In this document: piece after piece, positions 33,942-42,463 of the stretch
Numbering within the stretch: the stretch's first letter is position 1
How the letters are laid out: each line of letters opens with the position of its first letter
From: an uncultured Anaerofilum sp.
GTDB lineage: Bacteria > Bacillota > Clostridia > Oscillospirales > Ruminococcaceae
Length of the DNA: 64,000 bases
NCBI GenBank assembly: GCA_944385935.1
Contig: CALWZC010000002.1
Location: 62,001 to 126,000, forward strand
Direction: 5' to 3'
Made by a program: the position numbers and the translations under genes
The notes under the pieces: model-generated
Told to the model about the DNA's origin: nothing
Seen by the model: only the letters and a program-made list of their open reading frames with translations
Database searches by the model: none

Positions 33942-34781
33942 TTATGCCAACAATTTTGCCAAGGCTTGTGCACATTCCTCTTCGGTAATGCAATCCTTTG
34001 GCATGTCCAACCCTGCTGCCCGTAACTGCTGGGCAAGCTCGGTGGCTTGTGGCACATCCAGCCGCAAACTGTGCAGCAAATCCACCTGAGAAAATACCTC
34101 TTTAGGTGTTCCCTCCAAAACTACCTTTCCCTTGTTCATCACCACAATGCGGTCTGCTTGGGCAGCCTCTTCCATATAGTGGGTAATTGCAACTACAGTG
34201 ATGCCAAAGTCCTTGTTTAAATGGCGGATGGTTTTCATAACTTTTTCTCGTCCAATGGGGTCAAGCATGGCGGTGGCTTCATCCAAAATCAAGCAGTCTG
34301 GCCGCATGGCAATCACTCCTGCAATGGCCACACGCTGTTTTTGCCCTCCGCTAAGTTTATGGGGGGCTTTGTGTTTGTGTTTTGCTATACCTGCCATATC
34401 CATGGCTTCATCAATGCGGCTACGGATTTCCGCAGGTGGAACCCCTAAATTTTCCAAAGCAAAGGCAACATCTTCTTCCACCACAGTGGCAACAATTTGG
34501 TTATCGGGGTTTTGGAATACCATGCCCACCTTTTGCCGAATGTCGTACAGGTGTTCCTCCTGTCTGGTATCCATCTCCTCCACCAATACAGTGCCTTTTT
34601 CTGGAAGCAAAATTGCATTGAAATGCTTGGACAAGGTACTTTTTCCACATCCATTTGCTCCCAATACTGCCACAAACTCACCCTTTTGAATCTGCATATT
34701 CACTCCATCCACTGCAAAGGGCATTTCTGGCAGATAGCGAAAATGCACATCTTGGGCACAAATCATTGCTTTTTCTTTCAT
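33942..34781 (-). CDS. ecfA1: ECF transporter ATPase, EcfA1
   Basis: A 279-aa ABC ATPase with Walker A GANGCGKSTLS, Q-loop VFQNPDNQIVATVVEEDVAF (the EcfA1 hallmark), signature KLSGGQKQR, Walker B LILDEATAMLDP and switch His in ITHYMEE. With EcfA2 and EcfT it forms the shared energising module. GGGGGAG precedes the ATG. Confidence 0.94.
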   Translation of the reverse strand: MKEKAMICAQDVHFRYLPEMPFAVDGVNMQIQKGEFVAVLGANGCGKSTLSKHFNAILLPEKGTVLVEEMDTRQEEHLYDIRQKVGMVFQNPDNQIVATVVEEDVAFALENLGVPPAEIRSRIDEAMDMAGIAKHKHKAPHKLSGGQKQRVAIAGVIAMRPDCLILDEATAMLDPIGREKVMKTIRHLNKDFGITVVAITHYMEEAAQADRIVVMNKGKVVLEGTPKEVFSQVDLLHSLRLDVPQATELAQQLRAAGLDMPKDCITEEECAQALAKLLA

Positions 34782-34802
34782 GGGGCAGCTCCCCCTTTCC
34801 TT

Positions 34803-35681
34803 TTAAACTTCTACGCCCTCTGCCAACCAAAAGGCAGTGGCACCACAGGGCACTACTCCCCCTGTTTCCGAAACAGGCAATCCAATTTCATCACAGGCAG
34901 TATGACCACCATATATGGGGCACAGTCTGGTTTTTACGATGTATTCCATCACGCTGGGAGAAAGACCTGTTGTGTAGCTGTTCACTGCAAAAAACAGTGG
35001 CTTATCCGACAACACCTCTGCACACAGGTCAATCAAATCATAAATTTGTTCTTCCAGCTTCCACACTTCTCCCCCGGGCCCACGGCCATAACTGGGAGGG
35101 TCCATGATAATAGCATCGTAGCGGTTTCCCCGTCGGATTTCCCTTGCCACAAACTTGGCGCAATCGTCCACAATCCAGCGAATAGGCTTGTCTGCCAACT
35201 GGCTGGCGGCAGCGTTTTCCTTTCCCCACTGTACCATGCCTTTGCTGGCATCCACATGGCAAACGCTGGCACCTGCAGCGGCACAAGCGAGGGTTGCACC
35301 TCCTGTATATCCAAATAGGTTCAGTACCTTAATGGGGCGGTTTGCCTCTCCTATGACCTTACGGTACCAACTCCAGTTTACTGCTTGTTCTGGGAATACC
35401 CCCGTATGTTTAAATCCTGTGGGGCTAACCACTAGGGTCAAATCCTCATACTGGATGTTCCACTTTTGGGGTAAAGAGCGAAAATACTGCCATTTTCCTC
35501 CCCCTGCATTGGAGCGATGATACACCGCATCCGCTTTGTTCCACTGGTGGCTTTTTTGTGGATTTTTCCAAATAACCTGTGGGTCTGGGCGCACCAAAAT
35601 GGTTTTTCCCCATCGTTCCAGCCGGTTTCCATTGGTGGCATCCAGCAACTCATAATCCTTCCATCCATTGGCAGCTCTCAT
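34803..35681 (-). CDS. Class I SAM-dependent methyltransferase, probably on RNA
   Basis: This 292-aa protein has an N-terminal RlmI-like region with a conserved Trp/Lys pattern. A Rossmann methyltransferase follows, with motif I VLNLFGYTGGATLACAAAG, acidic motif CHVDASKGM and catalytic-type loop IIMDPPSYGRGPGGEVWKLE. The DPPSYGRG motif resembles 23S rRNA m5C methyltransferases, but the PUA domain of RlmI is missing. The true substrate is unknown. It sits between ruvB and ecfA1 on the same strand, with AGGAGG about 11 bases before the ATG. Confidence 0.85.
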   Translation of the reverse strand: MRAANGWKDYELLDATNGNRLERWGKTILVRPDPQVIWKNPQKSHQWNKADAVYHRSNAGGGKWQYFRSLPQKWNIQYEDLTLVVSPTGFKHTGVFPEQAVNWSWYRKVIGEANRPIKVLNLFGYTGGATLACAAAGASVCHVDASKGMVQWGKENAAASQLADKPIRWIVDDCAKFVAREIRRGNRYDAIIMDPPSYGRGPGGEVWKLEEQIYDLIDLCAEVLSDKPLFFAVNSYTTGLSPSVMEYIVKTRLCPIYGGHTACDEIGLPVSETGGVVPCGATAFWLAEGVEV

Positions 35682-35700
35682 TGTTTGTTTTTCCTCCTAG

Positions 35701-36762
35701 TTATCCTTGAAACAGGCTTTGCTGTCCGTTGTTGTCCTCTTTGTTACCAGATGGGGTGAAACCCAAATGTTCAAAGGCGGCTGGTGTGGCACATCTGCCC
35801 CGTGGGGTACGAATTAAAAAGCCCATTTGCATGAGATACGGCTCACATACATCTTCCAATGTAACAGCCTCTTCTCCCAAAGCCGCCGCCAAGGTGTCCA
35901 ACCCCACAGGCCCACCACCATACAGCTCAATCAATGCTCGCAATAGGCTGCGGTCTAGTTCATCTAACCCTAGTTTGTCAATGTCCATACGGGACAATGC
36001 GATTTTTGCACATTCCTCATCAATGGACTGCTTGCCCAACACAGTGGCAAAATCTCGAACACGCTTCAACAAACGGTTGGCAATACGGGGAGTTCCTCGG
36101 CTGCAACGGGCAATTTCCTTTGCTCCTTCTGGTAAACAGGGCACACCCAAAATTTCCGAGGAACGCTGAATAATTTTGCTCAACTCCTCTGGGCTGTACA
36201 GTTCCAATTTCAGTAACACACCAAAGCGGTCACGGAGGGGGTTGGTGAGCTGCCCTGCCCGTGTGGTTGCTCCCACCAGTGTGAACCGAGGTAGATTGAT
36301 TCGGATGCTTTGGGCAGCAGGCCCTTTGCCAATCATAATATCTAGTGCATAATCCTCCATGGCAGGATACAGCACCTCCTCTACCTGACGGCTTAGACGG
36401 TGGATTTCATCAATAAACAGCACATCCCCTTCTTGCAAGTTGGTGAGAAGTGCTGCCAAATCTCCTGGCTTTTCAATGGCAGGGCCGCTGGTAATGCGAA
36501 TCTGTACCCCCATCTCTGCCGCTACAATGCAAGCCATGGTGGTTTTGCCCAAACCCGGAGGGCCGTACAAAAGCAGGTGGTCTAAAGGCTCTCCACGCAG
36601 CTTTGCAGCCTCCAAATAAATACGCAAATTTTGTTTTGCCCGTTCCTGCCCAATGTACTCAGATAAAGTTTTGGGGCGCAGAGAAAACTCTGCATCTCCA
36701 TCCACAGGGGTTTCCTCTGGGCTTACCAGCCGTGTGGACTGAATATCATACAATTCTTCCAT
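35701..36762 (-). CDS. ruvB: Holliday junction branch migration ATPase RuvB
   Basis: This AAA+ motor drives branch migration with RuvA. Seen are [11 protein letters not shown], Walker [10 protein letters not shown], Walker B FIDEIHRL, sensor 1 in LVGATTRAG and the C-terminal winged-helix end with [10 protein letters not shown]. At 353 aa it is normal. Its ribosome site GGGAGG is formed by the last codons of ruvA, so the two are coupled. Confidence 0.97.
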   Translation of the reverse strand: MEELYDIQSTRLVSPEETPVDGDAEFSLRPKTLSEYIGQERAKQNLRIYLEAAKLRGEPLDHLLLYGPPGLGKTTMACIVAAEMGVQIRITSGPAIEKPGDLAALLTNLQEGDVLFIDEIHRLSRQVEEVLYPAMEDYALDIMIGKGPAAQSIRINLPRFTLVGATTRAGQLTNPLRDRFGVLLKLELYSPEELSKIIQRSSEILGVPCLPEGAKEIARCSRGTPRIANRLLKRVRDFATVLGKQSIDEECAKIALSRMDIDKLGLDELDRSLLRALIELYGGGPVGLDTLAAALGEEAVTLEDVCEPYLMQMGFLIRTPRGRCATPAAFEHLGFTPSGNKEDNNGQQSLFQG

Positions 36763-36765
36763 TGG

Positions 36766-37374
36766 TTACCTCCCTGTTGCCATTCCTTGTAATGCTATGC
36801 GGATAATTTCTTCCACCGACAAAGAGGGGTCGCACTTTGCAACTGCGGAGGCTGCCTCTGCTGAGGTATAGCCCAACCCCACCAAAGCCGCCACAGCCTG
36901 TGCACTGCTGCCCACTGCCGCCGCAGGAGCAGAAGAGCCCAAGTCGGAAAGAGAAATGCCCTCTGCCATTCCTTTTGCCACTTTATCTTTTAGTTCCAAT
37001 ACAATGCGTTGTGCTAGTTTTGGGCCAACACCACTGGCAGCGGTAAAGGATTTATAATCACCGCCGGAAATTGCCAAAGCAATACGGCTGGGAGAAAGAA
37101 CATTCAAGATAGCAATGCCTGCCTTTGGACCCACACCAGAAACCCCAGTCAGCAACTCAAAACAGGCTCTTTGTTCTTCGCTGTCAAATCCAAACAGGCT
37201 CAAGTCATTCTCTGTAATATGTAGATGGGTGTATATGGTGCCCTCACTGCCAACGCCGGGCAACGCCCCTGCCACAGAGGAGGGAACACTGGCACGATAC
37301 CCAACCCCACCACAGCAAATAACAATGCTGTCGGGGGTTTTTTTCAATATTTTTCCCGTGAGCGAATCAATCAT
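36766..37374 (-). CDS. ruvA: Holliday junction DNA-binding protein RuvA
   Basis: A 202-aa protein with the N-terminal OB fold (MIDSLTGKILKKTPDSIVI), two helix-hairpin-helix segments (LLTGVSGVGPKAG and AASGVGPKLAQRIVLELKDK) and a flexible link to the small C-terminal domain that contacts RuvB (ALVGLGYTSAEAASAV). It lies 12 bp after ruvC. Confidence 0.96.
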   Translation of the reverse strand: MIDSLTGKILKKTPDSIVICCGGVGYRASVPSSVAGALPGVGSEGTIYTHLHITENDLSLFGFDSEEQRACFELLTGVSGVGPKAGIAILNVLSPSRIALAISGGDYKSFTAASGVGPKLAQRIVLELKDKVAKGMAEGISLSDLGSSAPAAAVGSSAQAVAALVGLGYTSAEAASAVAKCDPSLSVEEIIRIALQGMATGR

Positions 37375-37386
37375 TTTCTATTTCCT

Positions 37387-37968
37387 TTATCTCTTTTTCT
37401 TTGCAGTCAATGTTTTTTCAATCTGTTGCAGTCGTGTCATACCGCCAGATACTGGCCCCTGTGCCCGTTGTAGCAAAGAACTCACATCAAATTGACGAGA
37501 GCCGGAACACTGGGCATGGGTAATTGCCATTGCAAGGGCATCGGCGGTGTCGTCAGGCTTTGGAATACCCGGCAGTTTCAGCATCATCCGTGTCATTTCC
37601 TGCACCTGCTTTTTCACGGCTTTGCCGTAGCCTGTTACGGATTGTTTTACCTGCATAGGGGTGTACTCATAGACAGGAACCCCTGCCTGTGCTGCTGCCA
37701 ACAGCACCACGCCCCTTGCCTCTGCCACACCGATAACCGTGGTCTGGTTGTGCTGGTAAAACAGTTGTTCTAAGGAAATGGCGTCTGGCCTGTACAATTC
37801 AATGACCTTTGACACCCCTCCATGAACACCTTTCAGCCGTTGTCCAAACTCCATCCCTGCTGGTGTTGTCACTGCACCATAATCCACAGCGGTAAACTTT
37901 GGTACCTCATAATCCACCACACCCCAACCTACTATGGCGTAGCCGGGGTCGATTCCCAAAACTCGCAT
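37387..37968 (-). CDS. ruvC: Crossover junction endodeoxyribonuclease RuvC
   Basis: This resolvase cuts Holliday junctions after RuvAB has moved them. The catalytic acids are in GIDPGYAIVGWG (D7), SLEQLF and the C-terminal DDTADALAMAI. I start it at the ATG at 37968 (193 aa), where AAAGGAA precedes and homology begins. The frame is open to 38148 but that extension is non-coding in look. The C-terminal 25 residues are basic and longer than in E. coli. Confidence 0.95.
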   Translation of the reverse strand: MRVLGIDPGYAIVGWGVVDYEVPKFTAVDYGAVTTPAGMEFGQRLKGVHGGVSKVIELYRPDAISLEQLFYQHNQTTVIGVAEARGVVLLAAAQAGVPVYEYTPMQVKQSVTGYGKAVKKQVQEMTRMMLKLPGIPKPDDTADALAMAITHAQCSGSRQFDVSSLLQRAQGPVSGGMTRLQQIEKTLTAKKKR

Positions 37969-38036
37969 ACCTTGCCAATTCCTTTCTTTTATGCGGTTTT
38001 TGGTTGTGCACCTTTTCCGCCACAATATACGGAACC

Positions 38037-38065
38037 AGTATACCACATTCTGTCCAATTTTACAA
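38037..38065 (-). promoter_or_regulatory. Promoter for the ruvCAB-to-clpE run
   Basis: On the minus strand TTGTAA (38065-38060), a 17-bp spacer and TATACT (38042-38037) preceded by TGG (extended -10), about 70 bp before ruvC. No terminator interrupts the following genes until after clpE, so it may serve up to eleven genes. Confidence 0.7.
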
Positions 38066-38211
38066 TTTTTCCAACACTCTTTTGGAGTGTTTGTCTGTAA
38101 AAATATTATGACTATTTTCCCCAAAATTCGGCACATAGGGGTAGTCAATGCCTTCCCCTCTGTGTTACCCTATAACAAATATTCCCTCTTTACAAAAGGA
38201 GCATTTTCGTT

Positions 38212-38787
38212 ATGTTGAATCTTTCCCACCTATCCAAAACAGAGGCAAGGCTATCCCTGCGGCAAATCTCTCGCAGCCTGCCCACAGAATATTTTTTGCA
38301 AGCAGGTCAGGAGATTTGTAAAACAGTGCTTTGTTTATCTCAATATCGCCAAGCAAATACTGTCTTTTGCTATGTATCCACCCAAAAAGAACCCTCCACA
38401 ATTCCCTTTCTTGTTCAAGCGTTGCAGGAGGGCAAACAAGTAGCTGTACCAAAATCCTTTTCCAATGGAAAAATGATTCCTTGCCATATCAACGGCCTAG
38501 AGCAACTTTCTCCCGGTCGCTTTGGTATTCTGGAACCCCCTGACACTGCCCCAGCCATTTCCCCAAAAGAAATTGACTTCTCTCTTATCCCTTGTGTTGG
38601 TCTTTCTCTATCTGGGCAAAGAATGGGCCAAGGGGGAGGCTATTATGACCGCTTTCTTCCCACACTTTCCAGCCCATTTATTGGCTGTTGTGCCTCTGCA
38701 CTGCTATGTGAAAGCCTCCCCACTGAACCCCATGATATCAAACTCCCCCTGATTGTTACAGAAAAAATGTTGCTGTTTTCTCACTAA
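38212..38787 (+). CDS. 5-formyltetrahydrofolate cyclo-ligase
   Basis: This 191-aa enzyme converts 5-formyl-THF to 5,10-methenyl-THF, returning folate to the one-carbon pool. Family marks are the N-terminal EARLSLRQ, FCYVSTQKEPST, VAVPKSF and the C-terminal nucleotide loop GQRMGQGGGYYDRFL. AAAAGGAG precedes the ATG. It stands alone between ruvC (divergent) and dpaB (convergent, 7 bp apart). Confidence 0.93.
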   Translation: MLNLSHLSKTEARLSLRQISRSLPTEYFLQAGQEICKTVLCLSQYRQANTVFCYVSTQKEPSTIPFLVQALQEGKQVAVPKSFSNGKMIPCHINGLEQLSPGRFGILEPPDTAPAISPKEIDFSLIPCVGLSLSGQRMGQGGGYYDRFLPTLSSPFIGCCASALLCESLPTEPHDIKLPLIVTEKMLLFSH

Positions 38788-38794
38788 AATAGCT

Positions 38795-39373
38795 TTATTT
38801 TTCTGTGAGTAATGGCTGTATCTGAACACCTTGTTTTGCCTTTTCTAGCGTCTGGTGGAGTTTATCAAAATCCGCCTGCAAACTCCGTGGTTTGGTTTTC
38901 CAGTCATCCTGTCCAAAGGGGACAAAATAATAATGCTTTCGGTTCAGCAAATCTCCTATGTTTCTAGCTGCTGCCGAAAGGCCATCATTGGTGGAAAGTG
39001 CAATCACAACAGGTTTTTCTGCTCGCAACATACTTTTTGCTGCCATGGTAACAGCTCCATCGGTAATGCCTGCCGCCAGCTTTGCCATGGTGTTACCTGT
39101 ACAGGGGGCAATCAACATCATATCTGCCATATTTTTTGGCCCCAGTGGTTCCACCTCCTGCAAGGTAGACAAAATTTTTCTGCTACAAATTTCCTCTAGT
39201 TGGGTACGCCACTGCTCTGCCTGCCCAAATTTTGTATCCAGTTGGTAGGCATTTTGGCTCATTACTGGAATCAATGTTGCCCCCTCTGCTGCAAGTTCTT
39301 TCAACTTTGGCATTACCTGCCCAAAGGTGCAAAAGCTGCCACACATAGCTACTACAATGCGTGTATCTTTCAT
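38795..39373 (-). CDS. dpaB: Dipicolinate synthase subunit B
   Basis: The flavoprotein-like subunit of dipicolinate synthase (SpoVFB, 192 aa). It has the phosphopantothenoylcysteine-decarboxylase-type fold, with VVAMCGSFCTFG at the start, MLIAPCTGNTMAKLA and ALSTNDGLSAAARNI. Together with DpaA it makes dipicolinic acid, the calcium chelator of the spore core. The ATG overlaps the dpaA stop (ATGA), so the two are coupled. It converges on the folate gene with only 7 bp between stops. Confidence 0.94.
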   Translation of the reverse strand: MKDTRIVVAMCGSFCTFGQVMPKLKELAAEGATLIPVMSQNAYQLDTKFGQAEQWRTQLEEICSRKILSTLQEVEPLGPKNMADMMLIAPCTGNTMAKLAAGITDGAVTMAAKSMLRAEKPVVIALSTNDGLSAAARNIGDLLNRKHYYFVPFGQDDWKTKPRSLQADFDKLHQTLEKAKQGVQIQPLLTEK

Positions 39374-40158
39374 TCCATATCCCCTCTTTCCTCTAGCATA
39401 CTTTCAATGGTGTGTGCCAAAATCCACCCTGCTGTTTCAGGAACGCAGCGAGCTGGTAGCCCTCTTTCCCAAGCAACAGAAATTCCCAATTTTTCCCCTT
39501 GCTCAAAATCCACACCACCGGGAGCACTTGCCAAATCTATCACCATAGCATCTTTTTGCATTTGTTGTAAAATTTCTGCTGTAAATAACAAACTAGGCAC
39601 TGTGTTGATAAAAATATCCCCCTCTTTGGCTTGCTGTTTCAATTCTTTGAGAGGCAATGCCACACAACCCCAGCTTTGTGCTTCTGCTCTCTGGGCAGGG
39701 TTGCGAGCAATGACCACCACTTGTGCCCCTAAGGTCATACAATCCCTTACCAATAACCGAGCAATCCGCCCGAAACCTGTAATAACCACTTTACTACCCC
39801 AAATGGTTTTGGTGCGTCGTTCCATCAAAATGCGCAAACACCCCTCCGCAGTGGGAATGGCATTCAGCAACGCCATTTCTTCCCGCTTTGCATAATCCAC
39901 CACTTGTACCTGTTGGGCAGCAAAGGCCTCCATTGCCGACTGGCTGGGCATTCCTGCAAATACCAACCCTCCCGGCTTTACGCAAGCACAAAACTGCTGC
40001 AGTTCCTCCTGAGAAGGCTGGAAGGGGATGGACACCACCAACAAATCCGCTGGTTGTTGCTGGTGTGGTGTCATAACAGTATATCCCCTATGTTCCAGTT
40101 CTTTCGCAGCAGCCTTCTGGCGTCCATCCTGTCTGCTCACCGCTATTTTCATAGACAT
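39370..40158 (-). CDS. dpaA: Dipicolinate synthase subunit A
   Basis: This 262-aa protein is the dehydrogenase-like subunit (SpoVFA). Its central Rossmann motif is VVITGFGRIARLLVRD, with RRTKTIWGSKV before and MVIDLASAPGGVDFE after, as in the family. GGGGAGGG lies just before the ATG at 40158; an ATG two codons later is equally well placed, and the open frame extends to 40179. Expression in the mother cell late in sporulation is expected; I could not define a sigma-K promoter. Confidence 0.93.
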   Translation of the reverse strand: MSMKIAVSRQDGRQKAAAKELEHRGYTVMTPHQQQPADLLVVSIPFQPSQEELQQFCACVKPGGLVFAGMPSQSAMEAFAAQQVQVVDYAKREEMALLNAIPTAEGCLRILMERRTKTIWGSKVVITGFGRIARLLVRDCMTLGAQVVVIARNPAQRAEAQSWGCVALPLKELKQQAKEGDIFINTVPSLLFTAEILQQMQKDAMVIDLASAPGGVDFEQGEKLGISVAWERGLPARCVPETAGWILAHTIESMLEERGDME

Positions 40159-40243
40159 TTTCCCTCCCCATATTTCCAACTACTTGTGTACCATCAAAAT
40201 GGCTGCTTTGCCTTATGATATGCTACAAAACAAATGGATGTGC

Positions 40244-40273
40244 TTGCCATGTAGCTGGATAATTTGGTATACT
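40244..40273 (+). promoter_or_regulatory. Promoter for the YitT-type gene
   Basis: TTGCCA (40244-40249, 5/6), an 18-bp spacer and TATACT (40268-40273) preceded by TGG. Confidence 0.7.
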
Positions 40274-40295
40274 GTAGGGGAAAGGATGTGTTATT

Positions 40296-40919
40296 TTGTT
40301 TACCCTAATAAAACCAAAGCAAGCCGCACTTGCCATTGCAGGCAGCGCAATTTTGGCCTTTGGTTTGTACAATGTTCATGCTCTCTCTGGTGTTACAGAG
40401 GGGGGCGTTTTGGGAATGACCTTGCTGCTTCACCATTGGTTTGGCATTTCCCCTTCTGTGTCTGGTTTAGTAATGAATGTCCTTTGCTATGCCATGGGAT
40501 GGAAACTATTGGGCAAATCTTTTATTGCCTATTCCTTTTTGGCTGGGGGAGGATTTTCCCTCTTTTACGCTATTTTTGAGCAGTTCGAGCCCCTATGGCC
40601 CCAACTGGAACAAATGCCTCTTTTAGCTGCGTTGTTGGGTGCTGTGTTTGTAGGCGTAGGGGTTGGGCTTAGTGTGCGGGCAGGAGGTGCTCCCGGCGGA
40701 GATGATGCCCTTGCCATGGTAATTTCTCATGTGACAAAGTGCAAAATTCAGTGGGCATACCTTGCCACAGATTTTATAGTCTTATTGCTCTCGGTAAGCT
40801 ATCTGCCTTTGACACAGCTGGGTTGTTCTTTGCTCACTGTATTGATTTCTGGTCAGTTGATTGGTTTTGTCCAAACAGTTGGCAACAAGACTTCTTGCAA
40901 CCAACCTTCTGAACCGTAA
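40296..40919 (+). CDS. YitT/DUF161 family membrane protein
   Basis: The 207-aa protein has about five membrane helices. ILAFGLYNVHALSGVTEGGVLGMTLLLHH and GVGLSVRAGGAPGGDDALAMVIS are the glycine-rich signatures of this family, here without the C-terminal DUF2179 domain of YitT. Transport or sensing has been suggested for relatives, without a proven substrate. The start is a TTG with AAAGGA nine bases upstream. A terminator follows. Confidence 0.85.
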   Translation: MFTLIKPKQAALAIAGSAILAFGLYNVHALSGVTEGGVLGMTLLLHHWFGISPSVSGLVMNVLCYAMGWKLLGKSFIAYSFLAGGGFSLFYAIFEQFEPLWPQLEQMPLLAALLGAVFVGVGVGLSVRAGGAPGGDDALAMVISHVTKCKIQWAYLATDFIVLLLSVSYLPLTQLGCSLLTVLISGQLIGFVQTVGNKTSCNQPSEP

Positions 40920-40936
40920 TATAGTATTAAATTATA

Positions 40937-40970
40937 AAAAGTGGAACCAGCAAAAACTGGTTCCACTTTT
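40937..40970. terminator. Bidirectional terminator between the YitT-type gene and ftsQ
   Basis: A perfect 14-bp stem (40937-40950 with 40957-40970) with a 6-nt loop ends both converging transcripts, including the whole division cluster. Confidence 0.9.
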
Positions 40971-40995
40971 GTTGTTATACGCCATTTTTTACCGC

Positions 40996-42438
40996 CTAGG
41001 AAATGGTGCGAGAAAACACAGGGCGCAGCTCTCCATCCTCTCGGATATTGCTTACATCCAGCTGTCCTTTGTCACTGGCACTGAGTTGTTTGGTCAAAAT
41101 TTCTGCTGCAAATTGTATTTTGTAGTCTAGCTGGTTATCGGTGCCCAGCTTTGTTAAAATTCGCCCTTGATACCACACCTGCAATTCCATTTCATCGGCA
41201 ACATCAATGGTTGTGATATGCTCTGTCAGTCCCCATTTGTCCAAAAGCTCTAAAAGTAAATTTAGGTCATTTTTTCGTTTTTCTGCCTGCTCATTTGCTT
41301 CGGTTTCTGCATCTTGTCTTGCCTGTTCCAACTGTTTCAACCGTTCGGCTTCAGTAAGGTTGGTTTGCCCCAAAATAGCTCCTTCATCCACCGGTTTGAG
41401 GTCAGGTTCAAACACCAACTGTTTACCCACCTCTGTAGATACTTTTCCCAATACCAACACTTTTTTATCAGTGGGTTGCTGGTCTACCAATTCTAACACC
41501 TTCTGATGTGCGCTAAGTAGTACCCAGCCTGCTTCTGTCTGTACTGTGTAGGTAGGTTGGGCAATATCTGCCCGTACCACAATGGTGTTGGGCAAGCGAT
41601 ATTTTACCGTCACATTTTCCAAATAGGGCAATGTTTCCTCAATGGATTGCTTTAGATGATTTAGGTCAATATCCAGCAGATTATCTCCTGCATTCAGCTT
41701 CAAAATATCAATTACATCTCCCACAGAATACCGCTGTTCTGCAATAGGTTGTTCTAGTGTCACCTCTGTTGCCCCTTGGTGCATAATTGGTTCCTTGTCT
41801 GGAGCTGGAGTTTCTTTTGGCTGAGAATTTGGTTCTGGCACAGGCGTTTCTTCTGGTTGGGTTTGTTCGGATTGAGATTGTTCCGGCTGTGCCTCATCTG
41901 CAACAAAGTGGAATGCTGTAGTAACCGCTTGAGAACCATCCTCTGGGGTTGGTGTTGCTTGTGGTGGTTCTGTTGGCTCTGGTGAAGGGGGATTTTCTGT
42001 ACTTTCTGCGGTAGACGAATCTGTGGGCGGCTGCTCTGAGGGGGATGGTGTTGGTTGTGGCTGGCTTTGGCTGCCTGTTTGCTCTTTTGGAGCCATAGGC
42101 AAGGGATAGTAAAAACTCTCCTCTCCAATCTCCAAACGCACACCATTTACTTGAAATAACAGTTTTGTTCCGAACACAATTCCCGCTACAACCACTGCTA
42201 AAGTCAGCACCAACATCAATATTCTTCTACGCTGCCTTCGTTTGCGCATTTTTTGACGCAACTTTTTTTCTTGCAATCTTTGGGCAGCAGGAGAAAGGGG
42301 CTGTTGCGGTTTGGGAAACCGTTTTATATTCTTTTTTCTTTTTGGGGAAGTTGCCAAAGGTCTAGTTTGTTTTTTGGTTACCGGCTGCCGTTTTACTGTT
42401 TTTTTTGCAGGCGGTCTTTTTTGTTGCCTTTGGTTCAT
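40996..42438 (-). CDS. ftsQ: Cell division protein FtsQ/DivIB with a large disordered insert
   Basis: The 480-aa protein has a Lys/Arg-rich cytoplasmic tail (1-72), one membrane helix (73-94) and a short strand VNGVRLEIG. Residues about 113-235 are then almost only Pro, Gln, Glu, Ser and Thr. Homology resumes at YSVGDVIDILKLNAGDNLLDID and YLENVTVKYRLPNTIVVRA, which is the rest of a POTRA domain, followed by the beta domain and an Ala/Glu/Gln-rich coiled stretch (about 350-375). FtsQ joins FtsL and FtsB in the septal complex. Its place at the end of the cluster after murG fits. The inserted linker makes it far longer than usual. Confidence 0.85.
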   Translation of the reverse strand: MNQRQQKRPPAKKTVKRQPVTKKQTRPLATSPKRKKNIKRFPKPQQPLSPAAQRLQEKKLRQKMRKRRQRRRILMLVLTLAVVVAGIVFGTKLLFQVNGVRLEIGEESFYYPLPMAPKEQTGSQSQPQPTPSPSEQPPTDSSTAESTENPPSPEPTEPPQATPTPEDGSQAVTTAFHFVADEAQPEQSQSEQTQPEETPVPEPNSQPKETPAPDKEPIMHQGATEVTLEQPIAEQRYSVGDVIDILKLNAGDNLLDIDLNHLKQSIEETLPYLENVTVKYRLPNTIVVRADIAQPTYTVQTEAGWVLLSAHQKVLELVDQQPTDKKVLVLGKVSTEVGKQLVFEPDLKPVDEGAILGQTNLTEAERLKQLEQARQDAETEANEQAEKRKNDLNLLLELLDKWGLTEHITTIDVADEMELQVWYQGRILTKLGTDNQLDYKIQFAAEILTKQLSASDKGQLDVSNIREDGELRPVFSRTIS

Positions 42439-42463
42439 TCACTTCCCTCCCTTTCACCATATT

